Source: Fluviicola sp. (lineage in GTDB: Bacteria; Bacteroidota; Bacteroidia; Flavobacteriales_D; Crocinitomicaceae). From it: 7,594 bases of DNA. Made by a program: the position numbers and the translations under genes. The DNA is taken from the NCBI RefSeq assembly GCF_030151805.1, contig NZ_JASLCN010000301.1, forward strand, positions 1 through 7,594, given 5' to 3'. Below the pieces are notes generated by a model. That model had not been told where the DNA came from and searched no databases. It was given only the letters and a program-made list of their open reading frames with translations. Of this stretch, positions 1-5,823 are shown in pieces. Within the stretch, counting starts at the first letter, position 1, and each line of letters opens with the position of its first letter.

Positions 1-1
1 T

Positions 2-856
2 TGGGATTTTACAAATTCCGTTTCTTCTGATTTTCTACAGGTTACGGTTGGCTGGAATGATGCGGCACAAAGTGGTTTGAACGATTGCGGAGATATCTCT
101 CTGACAGTTTGGAACGGCACACAATGGAGTTTTGTGACTTCTCTCACAAGCGGTCTTTGTAACGGGGCAAACGAGGGAACACTTTTCAGTACCGGAAATT
201 TGCCTGCAAACGGCCCGGTTTCTATTGGGTTTACGAGTAATGTCACACAACAATACGTGACTTTATGTCCGGGAGATTCTGTGAACGTGGGAACAAATAC
301 GTATCATCAATCGGGAACTTATTTCGACATTCTGCAAGACGTAAATGGTGACGACAGTACCGTTGTAACGGTTGTAAATGCCTTGAATCCGTTGATTAGC
401 GGAATCACCAATAATGTTACTTCAATCACAGTGACTGCTCCGACTGCAACCGGTTATCAATGGATTGACTGCGCAAACGGAAACTCTCCAATTCCGGGAG
501 CAACCAATGCCACATTCACGCCCGATTCCAACGGAACATATGCTGTGATCGTGACGAATTCTTTCGGATGTATTGATACAAGTACCTGTGAAATCATCAA
601 TCAACTGGGAATTGATGAATGGCATACGCAAACCCTTCGTTTATTCCCGAATCCATTGACGAATGGCGATTGTTTACGGGTTAATTCGGTTTTAAACAAC
701 ATTGTCATCGAAAGCATGGACGGCAAAGTCATTCCGGCTGTTTCGGTTTTTGTTTCAGGCAGCGAAACCTGGATTTCCTTACCGGTATTAAGCAAAGGAA
801 TCTATCTATTAAGAAGTGAAGACGGCAAGCAAAGCAGTCGTTTTGCAGTGAATTAA
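2..856 (+). CDS. Secreted protein with Ig-like module and T9SS C-terminal sorting domain (5' end outside window)
   Basis: The frame is open from base 2 to the TAA at 854-856, giving 284 visible codons; the true start and signal peptide lie before the window, so the TTG at 77 is not a start. The last ~72 residues form a typical type A T9SS sorting domain: it begins LRLFPNPLTNG, has the short strand IVIESMDGKVI, and ends with KGIYLLRSEDGK and a basic/hydrophobic tail. Such domains direct cargo through the outer membrane and are cleaved or anchored at the surface. Before it, roughly residues 140-205 form an Ig-like module (GYQWIDC, GTYAVIVTNSFGC) of the kind common in gliding-bacteria adhesins. 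Earlier residues (CPGDSVNVG, SGTYFDIL) resemble a second such repeat. Function is probably surface adhesion or display; substrate unknown. It converges on the 929-1345 gene across a shared terminator. Confidence 0.9.
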   Translation, partial: WDFTNSVSSDFLQVTVGWNDAAQSGLNDCGDISLTVWNGTQWSFVTSLTSGLCNGANEGTLFSTGNLPANGPVSIGFTSNVTQQYVTLCPGDSVNVGTNTYHQSGTYFDILQDVNGDDSTVVTVVNALNPLISGITNNVTSITVTAPTATGYQWIDCANGNSPIPGATNATFTPDSNGTYAVIVTNSFGCIDTSTCEIINQLGIDEWHTQTLRLFPNPLTNGDCLRVNSVLNNIVIESMDGKVIPAVSVFVSGSETWISLPVLSKGIYLLRSEDGKQSSRFAVN

Positions 857-880
857 TCTTTCTTTCAATCAAATTTCAAC

Positions 881-911
881 AAAAACGGGGAGCAGTCAAC
901 TCCCCGTTTTT
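881..911. terminator. Bidirectional intrinsic terminator
   Basis: A perfect 12-bp stem, AAAAACGGGGAG (881-892) with CTCCCCGTTTTT (900-911), closes a 7-nt loop. It has a T-run on both strands, so it can serve the T9SS cargo gene ending at 856 (+) and the SRPBCC gene ending at 929 (-). Confidence 0.9.
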
Positions 912-928
912 CATTTCTGCTATCCGGA

Positions 929-1345
929 TCAATATGTTTCCGTGTACTTTTTGAAATTGTCCAGAATTGCCTGCCAGCCTGCCTGCTGCATTTCGATTGG
1001 ATTTTCACCTTCTGCATCAAAGGTTTCAATCACTTCGGTTGCATCTCCGTGATTGATAAAGGTAATCTGTGTTTTTCTTCCGTCTTCCATTGTATAAGCA
1101 ATCCGTTCGTTTGCAACTACTTCATCGTATACTCCTCCGAAATCAAATCCGAAACTTCCGTCTTTTGCTTCCATTCTGGCACTGAATTTCCCTCCGGCAC
1201 GCAAATCATTTTCTGATCTTGGAGTATGCCAATCCGGTGAAGCACTGTTCCACTTCACAATATGTTCCGGGGCATTCCAATACTCCCACACTTTCTCAAC
1301 CGGTGCATTCACCTTGCTTTGAACTGTTACCTGTACTTTTTCCAT
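929..1345 (-). CDS. SRPBCC / AHSA1-like (START-domain) protein
   Basis: 138 aa, the usual length for a single-domain member of the SRPBCC fold (activator of Hsp90 ATPase homologue 1-like, COG3832). Family signatures are visible in order: N-terminal strand with VNAPVEKVWEYW (residues 12-23), HIVKWNSASPDWHTP (28-42), DLRAGGKFSARMEAKDG (47-63), FGGVYDEVVANERIAYTM (69-86), and a C-terminal helix EMQQAGWQAILDNFKKY (118-134) that lids the hydrophobic cavity. Bacterial members are cytosolic ligand-binding or stress-related proteins with mostly unknown ligands. No signal peptide is seen. The ATG at 1343-1345 fits the family N-terminus. A GGAGG sits only one base before it, too close to work as a normal Shine-Dalgarno. 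It appears to be a single-gene unit with a promoter candidate at 1399-1406. Confident as to fold, not as to role. Confidence 0.93.
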   Translation of the reverse strand: MEKVQVTVQSKVNAPVEKVWEYWNAPEHIVKWNSASPDWHTPRSENDLRAGGKFSARMEAKDGSFGFDFGGVYDEVVANERIAYTMEDGRKTQITFINHGDATEVIETFDAEGENPIEMQQAGWQAILDNFKKYTETY

Positions 1346-1398
1346 TCCTCCATTTTAAAATTCCATGATGCAATTTATGCATTTCTGAATTATGCTTT

Positions 1399-1406
1399 CA
1401 AAGATA
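1399..1406 (-). promoter_or_regulatory. Candidate Bacteroidota -7 element (TATCTTTG) for the SRPBCC gene
   Basis: Read on the minus strand this is TATCTTTG, an exact match to the Bacteroidota TAnnTTTG -7 box, 53 bp before the ATG at 1345. No clear TTTG -33 element is seen about 19 bp upstream, so only the -7 half is supported. Confidence 0.4.
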
Positions 1407-1436
1407 AAACCAGATAAAAATACCTGTTTTTGTATT

Positions 1437-1511
1437 TCAGTTAATTATCACCTTACGCATGCCTTTGTTATTGCGCATCTTTGCTATGCGATTTTCATCA
1501 CTGGTCTGCAT
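1437..1511 (-). other. Possible 24-codon small ORF
   Basis: An ATG at 1509-1511 opens a 24-residue basic peptide (begins MQTSDENRIAKMR, ends KVIIN) stopping at TGA 1437-1439. The same frame is open upstream to a TAA at 1581-1583, giving 47 codons with a plausible amino-acid mix but no ATG in the added part. It may be a tiny gene, the end of a decayed gene, or chance. No homologue is recognised. Confidence 0.2.
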
Positions 1512-1591
1512 AATTTCTACTCTACTACAACTTAATTTAGTTAGTTTATCAACCAGCCTGCTTTTTTGTAGCGCGAATTTTTAAAATTCAT

Positions 1592-1626
1592 AAAAACCTC
1601 TCAATACTACTTACTGAGAGGTTTTT
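1592..1626. terminator. Hairpin terminator, probably for a lost minus-strand gene
   Basis: A perfect 12-bp stem, AAAAACCTCTCA (1592-1603) with TGAGAGGTTTTT (1615-1626), closes an 11-nt loop and has a T-run on both strands. No intact gene ends nearby. On the minus strand it begins only 4 bases after the TGA (1631-1633) of the coding-like remnant, which suggests it was that gene's terminator. Confidence 0.75.
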
Positions 1627-1630
1627 ATTT

Positions 1631-1876
1631 TCAGACAATATCCGGGGAGTTTAAATGATTTTTGAAATCTCCCGCTAATTGCGCAGACGAACGTTGAGTT
1701 AAGCTGTAAATATTCCCGTTTTCTGCGAGCAATCTGTCCTGTTAAGGATCTTCGTCGGGGTAAATCAAATTGACGCATTGAGGACTGCAAAAGATTCCAT
1801 TCCCCTCAAGCAACTTTTCAATTCCTTCTCCGTTTGACTCACATGAGATCTTTCTATCTGACGATAAGCTTTTTAC
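1631..1876 (-). pseudogene. Coding-like remnant of a minus-strand gene with one in-frame stop
   Basis: On the minus strand one reading frame runs from just after a TAA at 1877-1879 down to a TGA at 1631-1633: 81 codons interrupted once by TAA (1742-1744). Residues on both sides look like ordinary soluble protein: before the stop GIEKLLEGNGIFCSPQC then VNLIYPDEDP; after it QDRLLAENGNIYSLTQ then AQLAGDFKNHLNSPDIV. A CxxxC pair is present. There is no ATG in frame, and the upstream part runs into the start of the plus-strand gene at 1843, so the 5' part is lost. The terminator at 1592-1626 follows directly. I do not recognise the family. Reading it as a decayed 3' gene fragment is an inference; chance is the alternative, and the two other minus frames are quickly closed. 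Confidence 0.4.
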
Positions 1877-2589
1877 TTATCCTTACTAAAAGTGCGTATT
1901 CCCAGGAAGACAGTTTGAGCTTTCCTTCAGAAAAGAATGAAGTTGCAATACCACGAACTGATTCAGTTCTTACAGTAATCTCATATAATGACTCCTCATC
2001 GTGGCGTTATCGCGAGCCATTTCCCGGTTGTATCGTTCCTTTAAAAATAGATACATTCCATTGGGGAAAGTTTGTCGGTTTCGATCCTTCTGTATTTTCG
2101 TATATTTTTAGTTCCCGTTACAACAAAGCAGGTGCTCTTCAGGACATCAAAAAGCATGATATGCAGATTCTCTTTTCCGGAGGTTTTGGTGGAATGCCGG
2201 ATTTCAGTTCGGCAGAAGATCAGCTTTTTCAAAAACGTTATGGCGTAAACCTTCATTCACAGGGCTGTCTCCATTATGGAACAGGAGAAAACGAAGCGGA
2301 ATACAATCAAACTATTTTTGATTACCTCGATAAAACTTACGGCGTTAAGTGGCGTTACGAATTGCGCAGCGATGCCATCGGGTTTGAAGCTCCTCCGGAA
2401 GTTCCGGGTATCAAAGACAAAGAGCTTTCCACATCGGCTTCTTTACTCGTGATTGGAAACAATACAACCCCCGGGAAAAAACCGATGAACCATTCAGATC
2501 CGGAAGATTCCATCTGGTGGTATGTAATGCCAACCAGTGGTTTCGCCCTTTTACTGGCGCTTTATTTTGTTAAACGGCGCAAAAAGTAA
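1843..2589 (+). CDS. Exported protein of unknown function with C-terminal membrane anchor
   Basis: 248 aa from the ATG at 1843. A TTG at 1834 in the same frame would add only three residues before the obvious signal peptide and is rejected. Residues 1-20 are a signal peptide (FYLTISFLLILTKSAYS) with likely cleavage before QED. The mature part has a short acidic/serine-rich linker, then a domain at ~55-185 with a Gly-rich piece (LFSGGFGGMPDFSS, 110-123) and a stretch that reads like a conserved core: FQKRYGVNLHSQGC (129-142), then YNQTIFDYLDKTYGVKWRYEL (in the region 154-174). Two cysteines (C63, C142) could pair outside the cytoplasm. Residues 226-243 are a hydrophobic helix followed by KRRKK, a C-terminal anchor with a positive cytoplasmic end. 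So it is probably a periplasm-facing inner-membrane protein. Function not recognised. It converges on the 2600-3088 gene with a 10-bp gap and no clear terminator. Confidence 0.85.
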   Translation: MRSFYLTISFLLILTKSAYSQEDSLSFPSEKNEVAIPRTDSVLTVISYNDSSSWRYREPFPGCIVPLKIDTFHWGKFVGFDPSVFSYIFSSRYNKAGALQDIKKHDMQILFSGGFGGMPDFSSAEDQLFQKRYGVNLHSQGCLHYGTGENEAEYNQTIFDYLDKTYGVKWRYELRSDAIGFEAPPEVPGIKDKELSTSASLLVIGNNTTPGKKPMNHSDPEDSIWWYVMPTSGFALLLALYFVKRRKK

Positions 2590-2599
2590 GCCTACTGCT

Positions 2600-3088
2600 T
2601 TAATTTGCTGTCTTGAACAACCAAAGACGTGGCTTGTCCTCAGGAATATTCGAATTGAGCAAGGCTACAATTTTTTCGGCAACAGGATCTGAGGCATTGT
2701 GCAATGTGAATTGCAAGTGTCGGTTCTCATATTGAATCCGGATATATTGAATCACACCACTTCTGACTTCTGTATTTGTATTGTAAATCAAGGTATCCTG
2801 AATCGGTTGAATCAGATCAATGATGGAATCAATCGTTGTTTGCCTGATCTTTCCCAGACAAAGTGTATCCGTTTTTTTAGTCGGTCTTCCATCCCAGAAG
2901 GGGTTTTGTTCATTGGTATAAACAAAATCATCACCTTGGACATCCAAAACCAGAAATTTCGCCCCCATGTTAGAGCCCATTCCACAGGTATAAAAGGACA
3001 ATTCAAATTTCTTTTCTGAAGAACTCTGCGCGTGCAGATTATTGAAAAGTAGCAATAAGATCGGTAGTAAGAATTGTTTGGTCGCCAT
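2600..3088 (-). CDS. Exported protein of unknown function
   Basis: 162 aa. Residues 1-20 (MATKQFLLPILLLLFNNLHA) are a Sec signal peptide, with cleavage expected before QSSSEKK; there is no lipobox cysteine at the junction. The mature 142 residues look like a small alpha/beta domain: strand FELSFYTCGMG, FLVLDVQGDDFVYTN, a KTDTLCLGKI segment, a helix DSIIDLIQPIQDTL, strands IQYIRIQYENRHLQFTLH, and a final helix DPVAEKIVALLNSN. C35 and C77 might form a disulfide. The pattern of polar strands with a terminal helix is seen in many Bacteroidota periplasmic proteins of unknown function; I do not recognise this family. It is transcribed divergently from 3257-3880 and has its own promoter candidate. 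Confidence 0.82.
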   Translation of the reverse strand: MATKQFLLPILLLLFNNLHAQSSSEKKFELSFYTCGMGSNMGAKFLVLDVQGDDFVYTNEQNPFWDGRPTKKTDTLCLGKIRQTTIDSIIDLIQPIQDTLIYNTNTEVRSGVIQYIRIQYENRHLQFTLHNASDPVAEKIVALLNSNIPEDKPRLWLFKTAN

Positions 3089-3107
3089 GTTGTATTATGA
3101 TGTGTTG

Positions 3108-3137
3108 TAAAATTAAGCCCTTTATTTATAATTCAAA
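3108..3137 (-). promoter_or_regulatory. Candidate Bacteroidota promoter for the 2600-3088 gene
   Basis: On the minus strand TTTG (3134-3137) is followed after 18 bp by TAATTTTA (3108-3115), matching the Bacteroidota -33 TTTG and -7 TAnnTTTG boxes except for the last base. The -7 box ends 19 bp before the ATG. Confidence 0.4.
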
Positions 3138-3164
3138 AAATTATTCATTGAAAAAACGCACCTG

Positions 3165-3196
3165 TTTGGTACATAATTCACGGTTCTATATTTATG
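3165..3196 (+). promoter_or_regulatory. Candidate Bacteroidota promoter for the 3257-3880 gene
   Basis: TTTG (3165-3168) is followed after 20 bp by TATTTATG (3189-3196), which differs from TAnnTTTG by one base. The predicted start lies about 50 bp before the ATG at 3257. The -7 box overlaps the start of a repeat-like segment related to the tandem repeat at 3971-4014. Confidence 0.4.
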
Positions 3197-3256
3197 CTTT
3201 ATTATTGATTTTCAGGGATTATTTTTAGATTCGCTGCAATTCAAAATGCTATTCAC

Positions 3257-3880
3257 ATGCCTGCTAAGAAAAAAGAGGAATCTATTCCGCTCATTCTCTA
3301 CCCGATTCTTATTGTTTTAGTTATTCTCTACATTGTTTTTACGATCCTGACGCTCGGAATTTTTCTTCCGGATGATGATAAAAAAGAGACAAACGGAAAA
3401 TCTGTTCAAAAAAGTTCGGAAGAGGAACGGCTGAGGGTTTCTTTGGAACGAAAACAAAACCGACTGAAAACGATTGGTGTACGGATTAGCGAACTCGAAT
3501 TGATTAAGCGCCAGATTACGCGCAGGGAAAAACGGATTTTGTTCGGAGTACGATTCCTGATTACAGGGGGGCTGGTTTTAATTAACTGGTTTTACATTGA
3601 CACCATTGCAAATATTGATTATAAAAAAGGATACATTGATCAATTCATTTGTTCAACAGCCAATTTAAACACATTCATCCTCCTGGGATATGCTCTTCCT
3701 GCCTATCTGTTTTACGGAACCGCGGCGAAATTCACAGCAGCCATGAAGCGGAAAATTACCTTTATCCTGAAGAAAAAACACATTCCTTCCCTTTCGGAAT
3801 TACAGCTGCTCAAAAACGAGGAAACACAACTCAGACACGATATTCACTATTTGAAATTACAGCTGGAAAAATTGGAATGA
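3257..3880 (+). CDS. Three-helix membrane protein with coiled coils, unknown function
   Basis: 207 aa. After a short basic N-terminus (MPAKKKEES) comes a long hydrophobic segment at ~11-37, then a charged region with a heptad-rich, predicted coiled coil at ~54-93 (EEERLRVSLERKQNRLKTIG and on). A second membrane helix lies at ~95-114 (ILFGVRFLITGGLVLINWFY), a third at ~136-156 (NLNTFILLGYALPAYLFYG), then a basic stretch KRKITFILKKKH and a C-terminal coiled coil at ~178-207 (LSELQLLKNEETQL, HDIHYLKLQLEKLE). No signal peptide cleavage site or enzymatic motif is seen. The architecture suggests an inner-membrane protein that oligomerises or binds partners through its soluble coils. The ATG at 3257 is the only sensible start; an ATG at 3246 is out of frame. 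It stands alone. Family not recognised. Confidence 0.83.
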   Translation: MPAKKKEESIPLILYPILIVLVILYIVFTILTLGIFLPDDDKKETNGKSVQKSSEEERLRVSLERKQNRLKTIGVRISELELIKRQITRREKRILFGVRFLITGGLVLINWFYIDTIANIDYKKGYIDQFICSTANLNTFILLGYALPAYLFYGTAAKFTAAMKRKITFILKKKHIPSLSELQLLKNEETQLRHDIHYLKLQLEKLE

Positions 3881-3970
3881 GTGATCGCGGGTATCGTCAA
3901 CTGGTATTCGTTCGTGAGTGGCGTTTATTATTCGTTTACTTTGTTTAAAATAGGTACAATCATCGCTATA

Positions 3971-4014
3971 TCTATGCCTTATTGATGCTTTATCTATGGG
4001 ATATTGATGCTTTA
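3971..4014. repeat. 22-bp tandem direct repeat, two copies
   Basis: Units 3971-3992 and 3993-4014 are identical at 19 of 22 positions; the differences are three adjacent bases (CCT in the first, GGA in the second). The core TATTGATGCTTTAT is identical in both. A related segment lies before the 3257 gene: the 14-mer ATGCTTTATTATTG occurs at 3194-3207 and again at 4007-4020. Confidence 0.75.
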
Positions 4015-4164
4015 TTATTGGGTTAATATTGGATTTTCCTTGTTCTGAAATAATTATGCAGATCCGGTTTTCTGGTGCTTTTTTGATGGCTGCGTTTTTA
4101 CGGATGTGTGAAAAATTGCGTGTTACAAATTATGTTTTAAAATCTGTGACTTGCCCGAGGGTTG

Positions 4165-4210
4165 AGGTGATTTTTTAGTACCGCAGATAAATCACCTATA
4201 TTTCAGGACA
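4165..4210. repeat. Dispersed repeat, left copy, containing a 9-bp inverted repeat
   Basis: AGGTGATTT (4165-4173) and AAATCACCT (4189-4197) are perfect inverted arms around a 15-nt loop that contains AGTACCG. The segment 4183-4210 matches 7009-7037 at 24 of 28 aligned positions with one single-base gap, in the same orientation. Both copies lie just downstream of minus-strand stop codons (dehydrogenase here, decarboxylase there). It may be a stem-loop 3' element, a protein site, or the scar of a recombination event. Confidence 0.6.
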
Positions 4211-4222
4211 CTACTTTACGTA

Positions 4223-4254
4223 AAAAGCAGCATCACTTCCGCGATGCTGCTTTT
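4223..4254. terminator. Terminator of the hydrolase-cupin-dehydrogenase operon
   Basis: Stem AAAAGCAGCATC (4223-4234) with GATGCTGCTTTT (4243-4254) around an 8-nt loop: 12 perfect pairs. On the minus strand it starts 18 bp after the dehydrogenase stop and ends in a T-run. The plus strand also has a T-rich tail, so it can stop transcription from the left as well. Confidence 0.88.
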
Positions 4255-4272
4255 CTTTCTTGTTCATGCGTT

Positions 4273-5325
4273 TTACAAGGATGCCATGTCAATGACGAAG
4301 CGGTATTTTACGTCACTCTTTAGCATGCGCTCATAGGCATGGTTAATATCCTGGATGTTGATCATTTCAATTTCCGAAACGATGTTGTGTTTGCCACAGA
4401 AATCAAGCAGTTCCTGTGTTTCCGCAATTCCGCCGATCACAGATCCGGCAACTGCTTTTCTTCCCAAAATCATTGGTACGGTGTTCAGCATTGGGTCCAG
4501 GGGTCCGAGATAACCCACAAGCACAAGTGTGCCGTTGATATTTAGTGTCGGGATGTATTCGTTGACATTGTGTACATATGGCACGGTGTCGATAATCAAA
4601 TCAAATGCTGCTTTTACCGATTGCATTTGCTGATCATCGGTCGAAATGATGACACGATCTGCTCCGAGTTCCAATGCATCCTGTGTTTTTTCAGGAGAGC
4701 GGGAGAACAAGGTTACTTCTGCTCCAAGTGCTTTTGCCAGTTTAATCGCCATGTGGCCTAAACCGCCCAAACCTACTACTGCCACTTTGCTTTCTGCGGT
4801 CACGTTCCAATGACGCAGTGGCGACCAGGTTGTAACTCCTGCACAAAGAATCGGTGCAACTGCTGCCGGATTCAAATTTTCGGGAACTTTCAGCACGTAG
4901 TTTTCGTCAACCACTACTTTCTCGGAATAACCGCCGAAAGTATGTCCGCCGAGGTGTTTGTCTTTTCCATTGTAAGTGCCAACCATGCCTGAAACGCAGT
5001 ATTGTTCGAGGTCTTGCTTACAACTGGAGCATTCCCGGCACGAATCAACGATACAGCCAACTCCTACCAAATCGCCCGTTTTGAATTTCGTGACATGATT
5101 GCCTACGGAAATGACCCTTCCGACGATTTCGTGTCCCGGAACCGACGGATAAATTGTTCCTCCCCAATCATTACGAGCTGTATGCAAATCCGAGTGGCAA
5201 ACGCCACAGTACAGAATATCGATTTCGACATCGTGCGGGGTTGCTGTTCTTCTTTGAATGGTTAATCCCTTCAAAGGTGCTTCGGCATTTTCCGTACCGT
5301 ATGCTTTTACTTGTTTCACTTCCAT
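4273..5325 (-). CDS. Zinc-dependent NAD(P) alcohol dehydrogenase (YahK/AdhA type)
   Basis: 350 aa, full length for the cinnamyl-alcohol-dehydrogenase branch of the medium-chain dehydrogenase/reductase family. Catalytic zinc ligands are C43 in GVCHSDLH, H65 in PGHEIVGR, and C161 in ILCAGVTTW. The four structural zinc cysteines are C96, C99, C102 and C110 (DSCRECSSCKQDLEQYC). The Rossmann motif GLGGLGH is at 185-191, and the basic SRS after the second strand (208-210) favours NADPH, as in E. coli YahK and B. subtilis AdhA, which the whole sequence closely resembles (KYRFVIDMASL at the end, GSVIGGIAETQELLDFC). The family reduces a broad range of aldehydes to alcohols in the cytoplasm. It is the last gene of a minus-strand operon, starting 10 bp after the cupin stop, and is followed by a strong terminator. 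Intact, with all key residues present. Confidence 0.97.
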   Translation of the reverse strand: MEVKQVKAYGTENAEAPLKGLTIQRRTATPHDVEIDILYCGVCHSDLHTARNDWGGTIYPSVPGHEIVGRVISVGNHVTKFKTGDLVGVGCIVDSCRECSSCKQDLEQYCVSGMVGTYNGKDKHLGGHTFGGYSEKVVVDENYVLKVPENLNPAAVAPILCAGVTTWSPLRHWNVTAESKVAVVGLGGLGHMAIKLAKALGAEVTLFSRSPEKTQDALELGADRVIISTDDQQMQSVKAAFDLIIDTVPYVHNVNEYIPTLNINGTLVLVGYLGPLDPMLNTVPMILGRKAVAGSVIGGIAETQELLDFCGKHNIVSEIEMINIQDINHAYERMLKSDVKYRFVIDMASL

Positions 5326-5335
5326 CGTTTTGTTT

Positions 5336-5815
5336 TTAGTTATTGTATTCCTGATCTGTTACCGGTTCCATCCAAACCGGCACTCCGTTTTGAGTGTTGG
5401 TAACCGCCAACTGAACAAATTTAGTGTCTTTGCTTGCTCCGTGCCAATGTAATACATTTGGCGGGCATTTGATTACATCTCCTTTACGCAGTATCAATTT
5501 TGATTTTCCTTTTTCCTGGTAATAACCTACTCCATCGGTTACCAATAAGATCTGCCCGGCAGGATGCTCATGCCATCTGGTTCTTGCTCCCGGTTCAAAA
5601 CTCACATTTCCAATGGATGTCGGATTCAAACTATCGGCTTCCATGAGCATTTGCAGGTAGACTGTTCCCGTGAAATTATCATTCGTGATTTTTTCACCTT
5701 GCGGGAAAACGGGTAATGTTTGTTGATTTACATGATCCGTCTTATGATTGATATGACATCCTGCAAGCCATATAACCGGAATCAGTATAAGGTATTTAAA
5801 CATGTTATTCATCAT
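5336..5815 (-). CDS. Lipoprotein cupin, hydroxynitrile-lyase-like family
   Basis: 159 aa. The N-terminus is a lipoprotein signal, FKYLILIPVIWLAGC, with the lipobox cysteine at residue 20; no Asp follows it, and sorting to the outer membrane is possible. The rest (~45-159) is a single cupin barrel: GNVSFEPGARTRWHEHPAGQ in the first motif and GDVIKCPPNVLHWHG in the second. Expected metal ligands are H82, H84, Q88 and H123, the same set and spacing as in the manganese cupin (R)-hydroxynitrile lyase of Granulicella, whose ending (WMEHVTDEQY) is also echoed here by VWMEPVTDQEYNN. Many relatives are annotated only as cupin-domain proteins, so lyase activity is not proven. It lies 8 bp after the hydrolase stop and 10 bp before the dehydrogenase start. 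The ATG at 5815 is used; ATGs at 5812 and 5803 are equally possible. Confidence 0.93.
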   Translation of the reverse strand: MMNNMFKYLILIPVIWLAGCHINHKTDHVNQQTLPVFPQGEKITNDNFTGTVYLQMLMEADSLNPTSIGNVSFEPGARTRWHEHPAGQILLVTDGVGYYQEKGKSKLILRKGDVIKCPPNVLHWHGASKDTKFVQLAVTNTQNGVPVWMEPVTDQEYNN

Positions 5816-5823
5816 TCTGAACG

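Larger units (their letters stand above)
3881..4272. other. Gene-poor T-rich spacer with repeats
   Basis: 392 bp between convergent transcription units. It holds a 22-bp tandem repeat (3971-4014), a long-armed inverted repeat that is also half of a dispersed repeat pair (4165-4210), and the terminator at 4223-4254. The plus frame continuing past the stop of the 3257 gene is open for 34 more codons with strongly hydrophobic content, but this is expected from T-rich sequence. No convincing gene is seen on either strand. Confidence 0.7.

Noticed and set aside
77..79. TTG at 77 as the start of the first gene
   Set aside because: The frame is open to base 2 and the residues before 77 continue the same kind of protein; the real start lies outside the window.
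1346..1350. GGAGG as a Shine-Dalgarno site for the SRPBCC gene
   Set aside because: It lies one base from the ATG, too near for normal pairing, and Bacteroidota seldom rely on such sites.
1834..1842. TTG at 1834 as start of the plus-strand exported protein
   Set aside because: It adds only three residues before a complete signal peptide starting at the ATG at 1843.
2590..2599. Terminator between the convergent genes 1843-2589 and 2600-3088
   Set aside because: The gap is only 10 bp and the surrounding pairing is weak and interrupted.
3649..3948. 99-codon plus-strand ORF
   Set aside because: It is out of frame with, and mostly inside, the 3257-3880 gene; its composition is that of a shadow frame.
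3971..4014. CRISPR array
   Set aside because: Two adjacent 22-bp units with no spacer between them are a tandem repeat, not a CRISPR array; no cas gene is present.
4339..5452. Several plus-strand ORFs of 60-87 codons opposite the dehydrogenase
   Set aside because: They are antisense shadows of a well-supported enzyme gene, with Cys/Arg-rich unnatural composition.
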